Source of the DNA: an uncultured Eudoraea sp.
GTDB taxonomy: Bacteria > Bacteroidota > Bacteroidia > Flavobacteriales > Flavobacteriaceae
Direction: 5' to 3'
Assembly: GCF_947490415.1 (NCBI RefSeq)
Contig: NZ_CANLGX010000006.1
Span: 62,001-126,000 of the forward strand
Length of the DNA: 64,000 bases
Shown here: positions 46,167-54,991 of the stretch, one piece after another
Numbering within the stretch: the stretch's first letter is position 1
Layout: the number at the start of each line of letters is the position of its first letter
Position numbers and translations under genes: made by a program
Notes under the pieces: generated by a model
The model's database searches: none
What the model was told of the DNA's origin: nothing
What the model saw: only the letters and a program-made list of their open reading frames with translations

Positions 46167-46430
46167 ATGAAATTTGCCCCTTTTCATGCCTTATTGTTAT
46201 GTCTTTTGTTTTGTGCTATTTCATGCAAGCAGAATGCAAAAGAAGTTAATGACCCCAACACAAAACAAAATACTACCACAGATTCTGTACCTTATAGTAA
46301 CATTAAGAAAGACAGAGATTTAAAATCAAAACCAGGTTCTATAAAGCCAACAAAAGAACAGCTGGACCGCGCTATTGAAAAAAGGAAAAAAACAAGTATT
46401 TTAGATTCTTTGAAACCTAAGACTGCCTGA
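46167..46430 (+). CDS. Small lipoprotein
   Basis: An 87-residue protein with a lipoprotein signal (LLLCLLFCAISC; Cys about 20) and a polar Lys/Asp-rich mature part with PTKEQLDRAIEKRKK. No domain is recognised; the mature part is probably disordered or a single helix. Located between waaA and the sugar porter. Confidence 0.68.
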   Translation: MKFAPFHALLLCLLFCAISCKQNAKEVNDPNTKQNTTTDSVPYSNIKKDRDLKSKPGSIKPTKEQLDRAIEKRKKTSILDSLKPKTA

Positions 46431-46492
46431 CTTCAATTTCTATTTTATTTTCTCTTCCCTTTTTTTGCTAGATTTACCAAAACCAGCAAACC

Positions 46493-47854
46493 ATGGACAA
46501 AAGGATTTTCAGAATTTCATTAACCGCCGCGCTAGCGGGTTTTTTATTTGGCTTTGATACCGTTGTAATTAGTGGTGCCAATTTACCTATTAAAGAATTG
46601 TGGAACACTTCACCATGGTTCCATGGTACTTTTATAATGTCTATGGCCTTATGGGGCACGGTAGCAGGTTCTCTTTTTGGAGGCATACCCTGTGATCTTT
46701 TTGGCAGAAAGAAAACCTTATTCTGGATTGGTGTTTTATATTTTGTCTCTGCCATGGGATCTGCCTTGGCAGTAGACCCCTATATGTTTTCTTTCTTCAG
46801 ATTTGTCGGTGGTATCGGGGTAGGTGCTTCCTCTGTCGCTGCTCCAATTTATGTATCGGAGATTTCATCATCTAAAAACCGAGGTCAGTTGGTAGCTTTA
46901 TATCAATTTAATATTGTCTTTGGAATTTTTATCGCTTTTATTTCTAATTATTTACTCAAAGGTTTTGATGGGGCTAGCGATTGGCGCTGGATGCTCGGTG
47001 TAGAGGCAATTCCTGCTTTAATATACACTATACTGGTACTTAAAATACCCAACAGCCCACGCTGGTTGGTGATAAAGAAAAAGGATGATGCGGGCGCATT
47101 AAAAGTATTGGAATACCTTTCTAACAAAGAACATGCCCAGGTAAAACTCGAAGAAATAAAGAATTCTTTTAATGCTTCAGACAAAAAAGAAAAGTTATTT
47201 ACAAGCAAGTACAAAAAGCCGCTTATTCTTGCTTTTTTACTTGCATTCTTTAACCAGTTATCTGGAATTAATTTTGTTCTCTATTACGCACCGGAGATTT
47301 TGGAAAGGGCTGGTTTGGCCGCCAGAGAATCTTTGTTCAGTTCCATTTCCATAGGTATTGTAAATTTAATTTTTACCCTTATAGGGATACGATTAATTGA
47401 TAAAATGGGAAGAAGAGAATTGATGAAAATAGGGTCTGTGGGCTATATCATAAGTCTTACAATGGTCGGCTGGTGTTTTTATAGCGGAGCCAGTTCTAAT
47501 GTTCTTCTTGTCTTCATTCTAATTTTTATAGCATCACATGCAATTGGACAAGGTGCCGTCATATGGGTTTTTATTTCCGAGATTTTTCCAAATAAAGTAA
47601 GGGCATTTGGCCAAGCATGGGGTACAGGTACACATTGGGTATTTGCGGCTTTAATCACTCTGCTTACTCCTATATTCCTGGATGCAAATGATGGGATCTT
47701 TAAGGACAATCCGTGGCCAATCTTTCTGTTTTTTGCATTTATGATGATATTACAACTGTTATTTGTATTATTTATGATGCCTGAAACCAAAGGAATTTCA
47801 CTAGAAGAACTAGGAAAAAAGTTAAGTCCGGATAAAAATTCGAGGAAAAAGTAA
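46493..47854 (+). CDS. Sugar porter family MFS transporter
   Basis: A 453-residue transporter with 12 membrane segments and sugar-porter signatures: FGRKK after helix 2, PIYVSEISSSKNRGQ after helix 4, IPNSPRWL, DKMGRREL and PETKGISLEEL at the C-terminus. These match the XylE/AraE/GLUT type of sugar:H+ symporter. Unlike most Bacteroidota sugar genes, it has no SusC/D neighbour. A TRAP transporter follows about 550 bp later. Confidence 0.9.
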   Translation: MDKRIFRISLTAALAGFLFGFDTVVISGANLPIKELWNTSPWFHGTFIMSMALWGTVAGSLFGGIPCDLFGRKKTLFWIGVLYFVSAMGSALAVDPYMFSFFRFVGGIGVGASSVAAPIYVSEISSSKNRGQLVALYQFNIVFGIFIAFISNYLLKGFDGASDWRWMLGVEAIPALIYTILVLKIPNSPRWLVIKKKDDAGALKVLEYLSNKEHAQVKLEEIKNSFNASDKKEKLFTSKYKKPLILAFLLAFFNQLSGINFVLYYAPEILERAGLAARESLFSSISIGIVNLIFTLIGIRLIDKMGRRELMKIGSVGYIISLTMVGWCFYSGASSNVLLVFILIFIASHAIGQGAVIWVFISEIFPNKVRAFGQAWGTGTHWVFAALITLLTPIFLDANDGIFKDNPWPIFLFFAFMMILQLLFVLFMMPETKGISLEELGKKLSPDKNSRKK

Positions 47855-48400
47855 ATTACCTTTTACCGAAAATTCAGGTATTACGTCTCAAAAAGGCCCA
47901 TTCTGATTGACTTTTAGTCGAATTATGGCATCCCAAATGTAATTTATTGTCATAAATATGTACATTGTAGGAAATTATATGAAATATGGAAGATCAATTA
48001 TCTTTTGGCACAAAGCTCCTTAACGGGTTCCTGAGCATAATGGTAGTGGTTTTGGTCTTAATTCTGGCCTCAGTTGTAATTTGCCTTATTTTGGCGGGTT
48101 TAGGCTTCTTTTAGACAGGACACAAATCCAAATTTCCCCAATCTTACCCTTTTACATTTTTCTTATATCTTATTTATCCTTATTAGCTTATTTTGCATGA
48201 ATTCACATACAATCAATCATGTTTAACTTAAGATTGAAAAACTTGGTATTCATAATAAGTCTGTTGCATTAGTTTCTTGATATCCTTTTGGAATCTAAAT
48301 TTCCACAAATAGTATTGTCAATTTATTTCCATAATTAAATATTCGGGATTATAACCGCCTACTTATGTATATTGCATATAGAAACTTTAAACGGGATTTA
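47855..48400. other. Intergenic region between sugar porter and TRAP genes
   Basis: About 545 bp, AT-rich. It contains one small plus-strand membrane-peptide ORF (47986-48114, listed separately). The rest shows no RNA gene, repeat or strong terminator; the dctP promoter must lie in its right half but no exact TAnnTTTG was seen. Confidence 0.45.
47986..48114 (+). CDS. Possible 42-residue single-span membrane protein
   Basis: ATG to TAG, encoding MEDQLSFGTKLLNGFLSIMV and a continuous hydrophobic helix (VVVLVLILASVVICLILAG) ending LGFF. The polar-then-hydrophobic design resembles real small membrane proteins, and the ORF is isolated in a long gap. Coding status and function are unproven. Confidence 0.5.
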   Translation: MEDQLSFGTKLLNGFLSIMVVVLVLILASVVICLILAGLGFF

Positions 48401-49378
48401 ATGCGTTTTCGCACGTTGGTATATTTTCTAATACTAATTTCAGGGCTATTTGGTTGTAAAAATTTGGAGAAAACCAGGACCATTAAATTGGCCCATGGCC
48501 TTGATGTAAACCACTCTGTTCATTTAGCTATGGTCAAAATGGGAGTAGATCTAAAGGAGCTTTCAGAGGGAAAACTCATTCTTGAAATTTATCCCAGTCA
48601 ACAGCTGGGAACAGAGCGTCAATGTTTGGAGCTTTTACAAATTGGAAGCCTTGATATGACTAAAGTTTCTGTTGGGGTTTTAGAAAATTTTGCACCAAAA
48701 ATGAAAATATTAGGGCTCCCTTTCCTTTTCAGGGACAGACAGCATGCGTTTAAAGTTTTGGACGGTCCGGTTGGGAGACAACTTTTGGAAGATGGAGAAA
48801 AATACTGGCTTAAAGGTTTAGGTTATTATGATGCGGGCAGTAGAAGTTTCTATACAAAAGACAGGCCCATAAATTCGCCTGATGATCTTGATGGACTAAA
48901 AATTAGGGTCATGGAAAGTGTTACCGCAATAGATATGGTAACCATCTTTGGCGGCTCCCCAACGCCAATATCCTGGGGTGAATTATACACTTCTTTACAA
49001 CAAGGGGTTGTGGATGGTGCTGAAAACAATCCCCCAAGTTTTTACCTTTCCCGTCATTATGAAGTTTGCAAATACTATTCGCTGGATGAGCATACTGTTC
49101 TACCCGACGTACTTCTTGCGGGCACTCATTTATGGAATAGGCTTTCTTTAGAAGAAAAAGGGTGGCTGACACAAGCTATAGAAAATTCGATAAGTTACCA
49201 GCGGAAATTATGGATGGAGTCTGAAAAAGAAGCCTTAGATGCAGTGCAGGAAGCAGGTGTTAAAATTATAAGACCAGATAAAACCCTGTTTTCAGAAAAG
49301 GTTAAGGGCATTTATGAACAATACAAAGAGAATGAAGAACTGTATAGATTAATACAAGAGATTCAGGAAACTCAATAA
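48401..49378 (+). CDS. dctP: TRAP transporter substrate-binding lipoprotein DctP
   Basis: The ATG at 48401 (MRFRTLVYFLILISG) directly precedes a lipoprotein signal with lipobox LFGC, preferred over an upstream in-frame ATG. The 325-residue DctP-type solute-binding protein has IKLAHGLD, IYPSQQLGTERQCLELLQIGSLDM, the GLKIRVMES arginine that binds the substrate carboxylate and the typical PTPISWGELYTSLQQGVVDGAEN. It captures an organic acid in the periplasm. dctQ starts at the next base. Confidence 0.93.
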   Translation: MRFRTLVYFLILISGLFGCKNLEKTRTIKLAHGLDVNHSVHLAMVKMGVDLKELSEGKLILEIYPSQQLGTERQCLELLQIGSLDMTKVSVGVLENFAPKMKILGLPFLFRDRQHAFKVLDGPVGRQLLEDGEKYWLKGLGYYDAGSRSFYTKDRPINSPDDLDGLKIRVMESVTAIDMVTIFGGSPTPISWGELYTSLQQGVVDGAENNPPSFYLSRHYEVCKYYSLDEHTVLPDVLLAGTHLWNRLSLEEKGWLTQAIENSISYQRKLWMESEKEALDAVQEAGVKIIRPDKTLFSEKVKGIYEQYKENEELYRLIQEIQETQ

Positions 49379-49837
49379 ATGGAAATAAGGAATAAGATCG
49401 ACAAAGTTTTGGCTAAGCTTTTAATAATCATAATGAGTATTATGGTTATTAATGTTCTATGGCAGGTATTTAGCAGATATTTCCTGGGAGCCCCCAGTTC
49501 CTTTACAGATGAACTGGCGAGGTACCTGATGATATGGATAGGTATACTGGGAGCTGCCTACGTTTCGGGGCGAAACAAGCATGTTGCTATAGATGTACTC
49601 CCCTCCAGGTTAAGTGCAAAAACTCAAAAAAAATTAAGACTAGTAGTCCGTATTTTAATTATTCTGTTCTGCTTGCTTGCCCTGGTTATTGGCGGCTTCA
49701 GATTGGTCTATGTTACCTATGTGCTCGATCAATTTTCCCCTGCATTACAAGTTCCTTTAGCTGTAGTATATATGGTTATACCTATAAGCGGTTTGCTGAT
49801 CATATATTACAAAATTTCCGATATTTTAAATCAATAA
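49379..49837 (+). CDS. dctQ: TRAP transporter small permease DctQ
   Basis: A 152-residue protein with four membrane segments; LWQVFSRYFLG, FTDELARYLMIWIGILGAAY and HVAIDVLPSRLS are typical DctQ features. Its start follows the dctP stop directly and dctM begins five bases after its stop, so the three are one unit. Confidence 0.92.
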   Translation: MEIRNKIDKVLAKLLIIIMSIMVINVLWQVFSRYFLGAPSSFTDELARYLMIWIGILGAAYVSGRNKHVAIDVLPSRLSAKTQKKLRLVVRILIILFCLLALVIGGFRLVYVTYVLDQFSPALQVPLAVVYMVIPISGLLIIYYKISDILNQ

Positions 49838-49842
49838 GTCAA

Positions 49843-51138
49843 ATGGAGTATATACCTATCCTTGTTTTGGTGATTAGCTTTATAGGCTTACTTGCAATAG
49901 GTACTCCTGTAGCCTGGAGTATAACAATATCGGCATTGCTCACCATGTTGGTGAGCATTCCCGCATTACCTGCATTTACAACAGTCGCTCAACGCATTGG
50001 GACGGGATTAGACAGTTTTGCACTCCTTGCCATTCCATTTTTTATTCTCTCGGGTGAGTTAATGAATAAAGGAGGTATTGCGCACAGGTTGATTGCTTTT
50101 GCAAAAACATTAGTTGGGGCCCTACCTGGTGGCTTGGCTCTTATTAATATTATTTCAGCCATGCTAATGGGTGCTATTGCAGGTTCTGCTATGGCATCTG
50201 CATCTGCCATGGGCAGCATATTAGGCCCTGAAATGGAAAAAGAGGGATACTCCAGGGAATTTGGTGCTGCGGTAAATATTACTTCGGCAACCACCGGACT
50301 CTTAATTCCTCCAAGTAATGTGCTGATAGTATATTCCCTTGCTAGTGGTGGTGCATCTATAGCAGCATTATTTTTAGCCGGTTATATTCCCGGAATACTT
50401 ACAGGTTTATTATTAATGCTGGTAGCTTCTTATTGGGCCAGGAAAAAAGGGTATAAAGTTGGAAAGCGAAGTACATTTAAGAATATACTTAAAACATTTA
50501 TTGATGCTATCCCCAGCTTATTTATGTTGGTGGTGGTCATTGGGGGTATCGTAACAGGGATGTTTACAGCTACGGAAGCATCGGCTATTGCCGTACTTTA
50601 CAGCGTTATACTTGGTTTTATTTATAAGGAAATTACTTTTAAGAAACTTCCTCAAATCTTATTGGATTCATCCTCTACAACTGCCATTGTAATGTTATTG
50701 ATAGGTGCATCAATGAGCATGTCATGGGCGCTTTCTTTTGAAAATATCCCGCAGGACATCAGTACAGGTTTGTTGAGCATTAGTGATAATAAGATTATGA
50801 TATTGCTTATCATAAACCTTCTGCTTCTTTTCGTTGGAATATTTATGGATATGACTCCTGCCGTCCTTATTTTCACCCCCATATTTTTACCGGTGGTGAT
50901 GAAGCTTGGATTAGATCCGGTGCATTTTGGAATTATTATGATTTTAAACCTCTGTATTGGCTTATGTACACCACCGGTAGGATCAGTATTATTTGTAGGC
51001 GTAGGAATCGCCAACACTACAATTGAAAAAGTAATTAAACCTTTGCTACCACTATTTGTAGTAATGATTATTGCGCTGTTCCTTATTACCTATTTCCCTC
51101 AACTAAGTCTTTGGTTGCCTGGCTTGTTTGATTTGTAG
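49843..51138 (+). CDS. dctM: TRAP transporter large permease DctM
   Basis: The start is the ATG at 49843 (MEYIPILVLVISF), just after dctQ; longer in-frame readings cover dctQ in another frame and were rejected. The 431-residue protein has about 12 membrane segments and the family motifs AIPFFILSGELMN, GAIAGSAMASASAMGSI, PPSNVLIVY and LGLDPVHFGIIMILNLCIGLCTPPVG. The full TRAP system imports a carboxylate with Na+; the substrate could be a C4-dicarboxylate or a sugar acid. Confidence 0.94.
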   Translation: MEYIPILVLVISFIGLLAIGTPVAWSITISALLTMLVSIPALPAFTTVAQRIGTGLDSFALLAIPFFILSGELMNKGGIAHRLIAFAKTLVGALPGGLALINIISAMLMGAIAGSAMASASAMGSILGPEMEKEGYSREFGAAVNITSATTGLLIPPSNVLIVYSLASGGASIAALFLAGYIPGILTGLLLMLVASYWARKKGYKVGKRSTFKNILKTFIDAIPSLFMLVVVIGGIVTGMFTATEASAIAVLYSVILGFIYKEITFKKLPQILLDSSSTTAIVMLLIGASMSMSWALSFENIPQDISTGLLSISDNKIMILLIINLLLLFVGIFMDMTPAVLIFTPIFLPVVMKLGLDPVHFGIIMILNLCIGLCTPPVGSVLFVGVGIANTTIEKVIKPLLPLFVVMIIALFLITYFPQLSLWLPGLFDL

Positions 51139-51264
51139 TAATAATGACATGCTTAATCATCGCATCATAATGGAAATTCTCTATCCTATTACTATAATTG
51201 TATTTCTCTTCCAACTCTCTTATGCTATTAACAATTGTATGATAAGGGCCTTTTGAATTTTACT

Positions 51265-52563
51265 TTAGGATAGTTTTGTTGAAGCTAAGTAAAAAGTGAC
51301 CACACCTGCAAGTATGGACGGAATGGAAAAAATCAAAAAATTTTCCGCCATCGAAAGCCCCATTCCTATAAGGACACCACCCAGAGCCGGCCCAATCACA
51401 GCACCGAATCTGCCAATACCGATAGCCCAGCCCAGCCCGGTAGTCCTGAATTCTGTTGGATACATCCTTGCAGCAACTGCATACAATCCCACAAAACCAC
51501 CTTGTAACGTAAAACCGAGCAAACCAATTACAAAGAGCAAGGAACTGGAGCCGCTAAACAATTTAAAAGTGGCCATCAAAATGCCTGTTAACACCAAAAA
51601 AACAGTCACTGTTTTCTTTAATCCTGTTCGTGAGGAAAAATAGCCCTGGATAATGATCCCAAAAAAGGCCCCTACATTGAAAACCGTACCGGCATAGATT
51701 GCCAATGACATTGAAAGACCTGTAGCCTCTGCAAGTTTTGGTATCCAACTTATTAGAAAGTACAAACATCCAAATGCCATGAATAAGGCCGTCCATAACT
51801 GGTATGTAGGTATCCTGTACTCTTTGTTGAGTAGCTTGTTCACTGGAATACCTGAAGATTTTACCTCCCGTTTCGGGAGTCTTTCCAATGGTTCATGTCC
51901 CAGTTTACTCAAAATTGTATTTGCCCTGAGCAACGCTCCTTTAGGTTGTTTATTTATATAAAAGTAAATCGATTCCGCCAGTGAAAAATAGATAAGTGGC
52001 AAGCAGATAAAGGAGGCTAGTCCGGCCAGTTTGAACATAATAGGCCATCCATAAGCCGGTACTAAACTTGCCGATACTATACCTGTTAATACAGCTCCTA
52101 CGGGATAGCCGGACAAAACAAAACTGACCCAAAAATCCCTTTTACGGTCGGGGGCATACTCTGCGGTCAGTGCTGCTGTACTTGCCAACATGCTTCCTAT
52201 GCCTATACCGCTTAAAAACCGCAACAATATCAATTCGGAAACATTTTGTGACCAGGTAGTCATTAGCATACTGGCACCCATCAAAAACGCACTGATCAGT
52301 ATCATTTTCTTTCTTCCGATCCTATCGGCAAAGGGTGCCAAAAACATAGCTCCAATCATCATCCCTGCAAGTCCCGAACTGAAAACAATGCCCAGCTCCT
52401 CCGGGCCCACCTGCCAGGAATTTGCAATTGCGGATGCACAATAGGAAATAATCATGACGTCCATCCCGTCCAAAATATTCATAATGAAGCATACAAAAAA
52501 GGTCGCGTATTGTAATTTCGACAGAGATTGTCCGTCAATAAGCTCCTTCGTGGTTTTTTGCAT
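51265..52563 (-). CDS. MFS transporter, aromatic acid:H+ symporter-like
   Basis: A 432-residue protein with 12 membrane segments and features of the AAHS family: NILDGMDVMIISYCA in helix 1 (Asp pair), FADRIGRKKM after helix 2 and RFLSGIGIGSML in helix 4. AAHS proteins import benzoate-type or other organic acids. It lies between the TRAP genes and the LysR regulator, separated from the latter by 407 bp. Its base composition appears slightly richer in G+C than its neighbours, which may point to a different origin. Confidence 0.85.
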   Translation of the reverse strand: MQKTTKELIDGQSLSKLQYATFFVCFIMNILDGMDVMIISYCASAIANSWQVGPEELGIVFSSGLAGMMIGAMFLAPFADRIGRKKMILISAFLMGASMLMTTWSQNVSELILLRFLSGIGIGSMLASTAALTAEYAPDRKRDFWVSFVLSGYPVGAVLTGIVSASLVPAYGWPIMFKLAGLASFICLPLIYFSLAESIYFYINKQPKGALLRANTILSKLGHEPLERLPKREVKSSGIPVNKLLNKEYRIPTYQLWTALFMAFGCLYFLISWIPKLAEATGLSMSLAIYAGTVFNVGAFFGIIIQGYFSSRTGLKKTVTVFLVLTGILMATFKLFSGSSSLLFVIGLLGFTLQGGFVGLYAVAARMYPTEFRTTGLGWAIGIGRFGAVIGPALGGVLIGMGLSMAENFLIFSIPSILAGVVTFYLASTKLS

Positions 52564-52970
52564 CTTTGGTATTTTGATTCGATTACACCCAGCTCCACAA
52601 CTTTACTATAAATCTTACGTAAAATTGTATTCCTGTTCGAAAAAAAAAGTTGATTAATGTTGGCTAACTGACCTTTTTGGATCGATAGGGTAAAGTTAGC
52701 AAATTAGACCCTTTAGATAGTCACTGAACTAATTCTGACTTGAGTGTCCAAAAGATCTAATACATTTTTAGATATTTAAAATTAAAAGATATTCCACTAG
52801 GCACCATTTAATACTACAAAATATGCTACCCTTGTGTTAATTGAGAATGATTAATTTTTCAAAAAGCAGGCTGAATTATTATAACTTTAATATGATCGTA
52901 ATACGGGAATAGACCAGGGTTGGAATAAATGGCATAGGAATTAACTCCGCTTATCCATTTTCAACCATAG
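52564..52970. other. Intergenic region between the MFS gene and the LysR gene
   Basis: About 407 bp, AT-rich, upstream of the MFS gene and downstream of the regulator. No gene, tRNA, clear hairpin or repeat was recognised in it. Confidence 0.5.
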
Positions 52971-53894
52971 TTAAAAGTCATTAATCCATTCGAACTTCTC
53001 ATTTATAATGTCTTTTTTTTCAGAATTCAAAAAATCAAGATAGGCCATCGCCGCCGGGGATAGTTTTTTCGATTTTAGCCATATCAGGTTCCACGTTGTT
53101 GTAATAGGAAGCCCTTTGACCGGTATTATTTGCAGGTCTTTGTTTTTTAGTTCATTTTTTATTCCGATCAAAGGCATGATCGAGCATCCCAGACCTGAAA
53201 CTACTGCTTGTTTCACCGCCTCATTTGAAGTCAACTCCATCTTTTTCCGTACTGAAAATTTGTTCCTCGATATAAAAGTCTCCATGGCATTTCTAGTGGC
53301 CGATCCTTGCTCCCGATAAATTAACGGAAGAACTTCGAACAGTTTTTTTTTGGTGGGTGCATTCTTGAATTTTAAATTGTTGCTGCCCACATAAAAAAGT
53401 CTGTTTGGCATGAGTTCCACCCGATTCACCTTTAATTTTTTGGGCAAGACTGAGACCAAAGCAAAATCCACCTCGTTCATTTCAAGACTTTCAATTACCC
53501 TTGATTTGTTGGTCACATCCATAATAAGGTCTACACCATTATTACGGTTCATAAAGTCCGATAAAAAATGTGGCATCACATATTTGCCAGTAGAAACTAC
53601 CGATATTTTGAGTCGCCCCGAAAGTTCACCTTGATAAGCCAAGGTTTTGTAATTGATGGCATATACTTCGTTGATTATTTTTTCCGCAGCCTGGGCTATT
53701 TCTTTTCCAAAATCTGTGATGTAAATCTTTCTGCCTACAACTTCAGTAAGTGGAATTGGAAACTGATCCTGAAAATTTTTAAGCTGTATGGATACCGCAG
53801 GTTGGGTCAAATGGAGCTCTTCAGAAGCCTTGGTAATACTCTGTATTTCAGCTATTTTCAAAAATATTTGGAGTTGGTGCAAAGTATAATTCAT
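52971..53894 (-). CDS. LysR family transcriptional regulator of the DAB operon
   Basis: A 307-residue regulator with the N-terminal winged helix (about 1-60: ITKASEELHLTQPAVSIQLKNFQ) and a two-lobe effector domain (LKISVVSTGKYVMPHFLSDF onward). Divergent from the dab operon, with 113 bp and an inverted repeat between. CbbR-type LysR proteins of carbon-fixing bacteria control similar genes, so CO2 or a metabolite signal is plausible; this is inference from position. Confidence 0.9.
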   Translation of the reverse strand: MNYTLHQLQIFLKIAEIQSITKASEELHLTQPAVSIQLKNFQDQFPIPLTEVVGRKIYITDFGKEIAQAAEKIINEVYAINYKTLAYQGELSGRLKISVVSTGKYVMPHFLSDFMNRNNGVDLIMDVTNKSRVIESLEMNEVDFALVSVLPKKLKVNRVELMPNRLFYVGSNNLKFKNAPTKKKLFEVLPLIYREQGSATRNAMETFISRNKFSVRKKMELTSNEAVKQAVVSGLGCSIMPLIGIKNELKNKDLQIIPVKGLPITTTWNLIWLKSKKLSPAAMAYLDFLNSEKKDIINEKFEWINDF

Positions 53895-53898
53895 AAAT

Positions 53899-53932
53899 AT
53901 TATTTATATATAACATAACTAATATAAATAAT
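53899..53932. promoter_or_regulatory. Candidate operator between LysR gene and dab operon
   Basis: A perfect 11-bp inverted repeat, ATTATTTATAT and ATATAAATAAT, separated by 12 nt, starts 5 bp upstream of the regulator start codon. Position fits a binding site for autoregulation and control of the divergent operon. The arms are pure A/T in an AT-rich gap, so chance is possible. Confidence 0.5.
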
Positions 53933-54007
53933 TTTTTATAATTAAAATGTATAATCTTTGCCACCGAATTAAAAATTGAACTCGTATAAATCCTAAAAAC
54001 AAGCAGT

Positions 54008-54316
54008 ATGGAAACAAAAGAATTGGTACAAACTGAAAAAACTACACAAAAAATTCAATTGATTAAAGGGGAGTTCACTCCATCAGAGGCCTCAGATGTA
54101 ATCATTGCTTTGATCGATGAAAAAATCAATTTTCACAAAATACAAAGGCTCCAGCTTTGGGAAGGAAACCACAAATATGAAACGAACCAACTAGACGGTC
54201 GAATCAATGAGCTTCGAGAAGAAAAAAGAATTGCAAAAGAATTCATTTCCAATACCAGAGGCCTGGGACGTAATCTAAAGATAAATGGTGTCCTGCAAAT
54301 TACTGTTGCCGAATGA
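54008..54316 (+). CDS. Uncharacterised DAB-associated small protein, paralogue 1
   Basis: A 102-residue soluble, charged protein, first gene of the dab operon. After a Thr/Gln-rich start comes IQLIKGEFTPSEASDVIIAL and IDEKINFHKIQRLQLW, then an Arg/Glu-rich helix (RINELREEKRIAKEFI) and a short beta-strand (LKINGVLQITV). It is clearly related to the 94-residue product of 54593-54877, with the same IKGxFxPxEAxDV, KIxFH and RIxEL motifs in the same order. No known domain is recognised; it is not PII-like in motif content. An accessory or regulatory part for DAB is inferred. Confidence 0.82.
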   Translation: METKELVQTEKTTQKIQLIKGEFTPSEASDVIIALIDEKINFHKIQRLQLWEGNHKYETNQLDGRINELREEKRIAKEFISNTRGLGRNLKINGVLQITVAE

Positions 54317-54380
54317 TGGTTCTAAAAGCTAAAATAAAATTATGCGGTAAACCGAAATCTAATATTTAAAAAAAGAACAG

Positions 54381-54596
54381 ATGCATTTATCAAAATCTAA
54401 AATTTTACCAATTGCAGGCATGGTGGCCCTGCTATTCTTTATCATGATGTCCTATGTTAATGATTCTATTTTACTGGATAGAATATTAATATGTAGCCTT
54501 ATTTTGAGTATGATTTTCATCTCCAAAATACGAAGTAACAATTATCGAACAATCTCAAACCCTAAAGATCGAACAGATCAGATATTGTCCAAATGA
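54381..54596 (+). CDS. Small membrane protein in the dab operon
   Basis: A 71-residue protein with two hydrophobic segments (about 7-23 and 31-49) and a polar basic C-terminus (IRSNNYRTISNPKDRTDQ). Its TGA overlaps the ATG of the next gene by four bases, indicating coupled translation. No domain is recognised; it lies between the two paralogous soluble genes. Confidence 0.72.
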   Translation: MHLSKSKILPIAGMVALLFFIMMSYVNDSILLDRILICSLILSMIFISKIRSNNYRTISNPKDRTDQILSK

Positions 54597-54877
54597 CAGA
54601 AAACATCGCATTTATAAAAGGGCGATTTAGTCCGGCTGAAGCTGCGGATGTGCTTTTATCGCTGATCAACGACAAGATCAAATTCCATACGGTAAAATCA
54701 CTCAACCTGAGACATGAGGGGCCGGATGCCGATCTGAGCTCTGAAGACCGGATCAAAGAGTTGAAGGAAGCCAAGAAAATCATTGAGCAACTAGTGCTAA
54801 GTGCCCACAAAAATGGCTACGAACTGGAAATCAATAGCACTATAGACATTAAACTTTTTGAGAAATCCTATTCATAA
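54593..54877 (+). CDS. Uncharacterised DAB-associated small protein, paralogue 2
   Basis: A 94-residue soluble protein paralogous to the 102-residue product of 54008-54316: FIKGRFSPAEAADVLLSLI, NDKIKFHTVKSLNL, RIKELKEAKKIIEQLV and a C-terminal ELEINSTIDIKLF. The conserved His after KIxF is kept in both copies. It begins in the stop codon of the membrane-protein gene and precedes dabB by 114 bp. A pair of non-identical copies suggests a heteromeric or two-site role, which is inference. Confidence 0.83.
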   Translation: MTENIAFIKGRFSPAEAADVLLSLINDKIKFHTVKSLNLRHEGPDADLSSEDRIKELKEAKKIIEQLVLSAHKNGYELEINSTIDIKLFEKSYS

Positions 54878-54991
54878 TGTTAGAGAATGTTTAATGATTC
54901 TGAACCTGAAGTTCAAGAAATAGTCAGAACATATTTGATATAAGTATTTCTATCAACCTTTTGCAAACTAAAAATTGTTAAAAACTTAAAA

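Noticed and set aside
49534-51138. 534-codon reading containing dctM
   Set aside because: The first 103 codons overlap dctQ in another frame and have no homology; the ATG at 49843 fits the DctM N-terminus and operon spacing.
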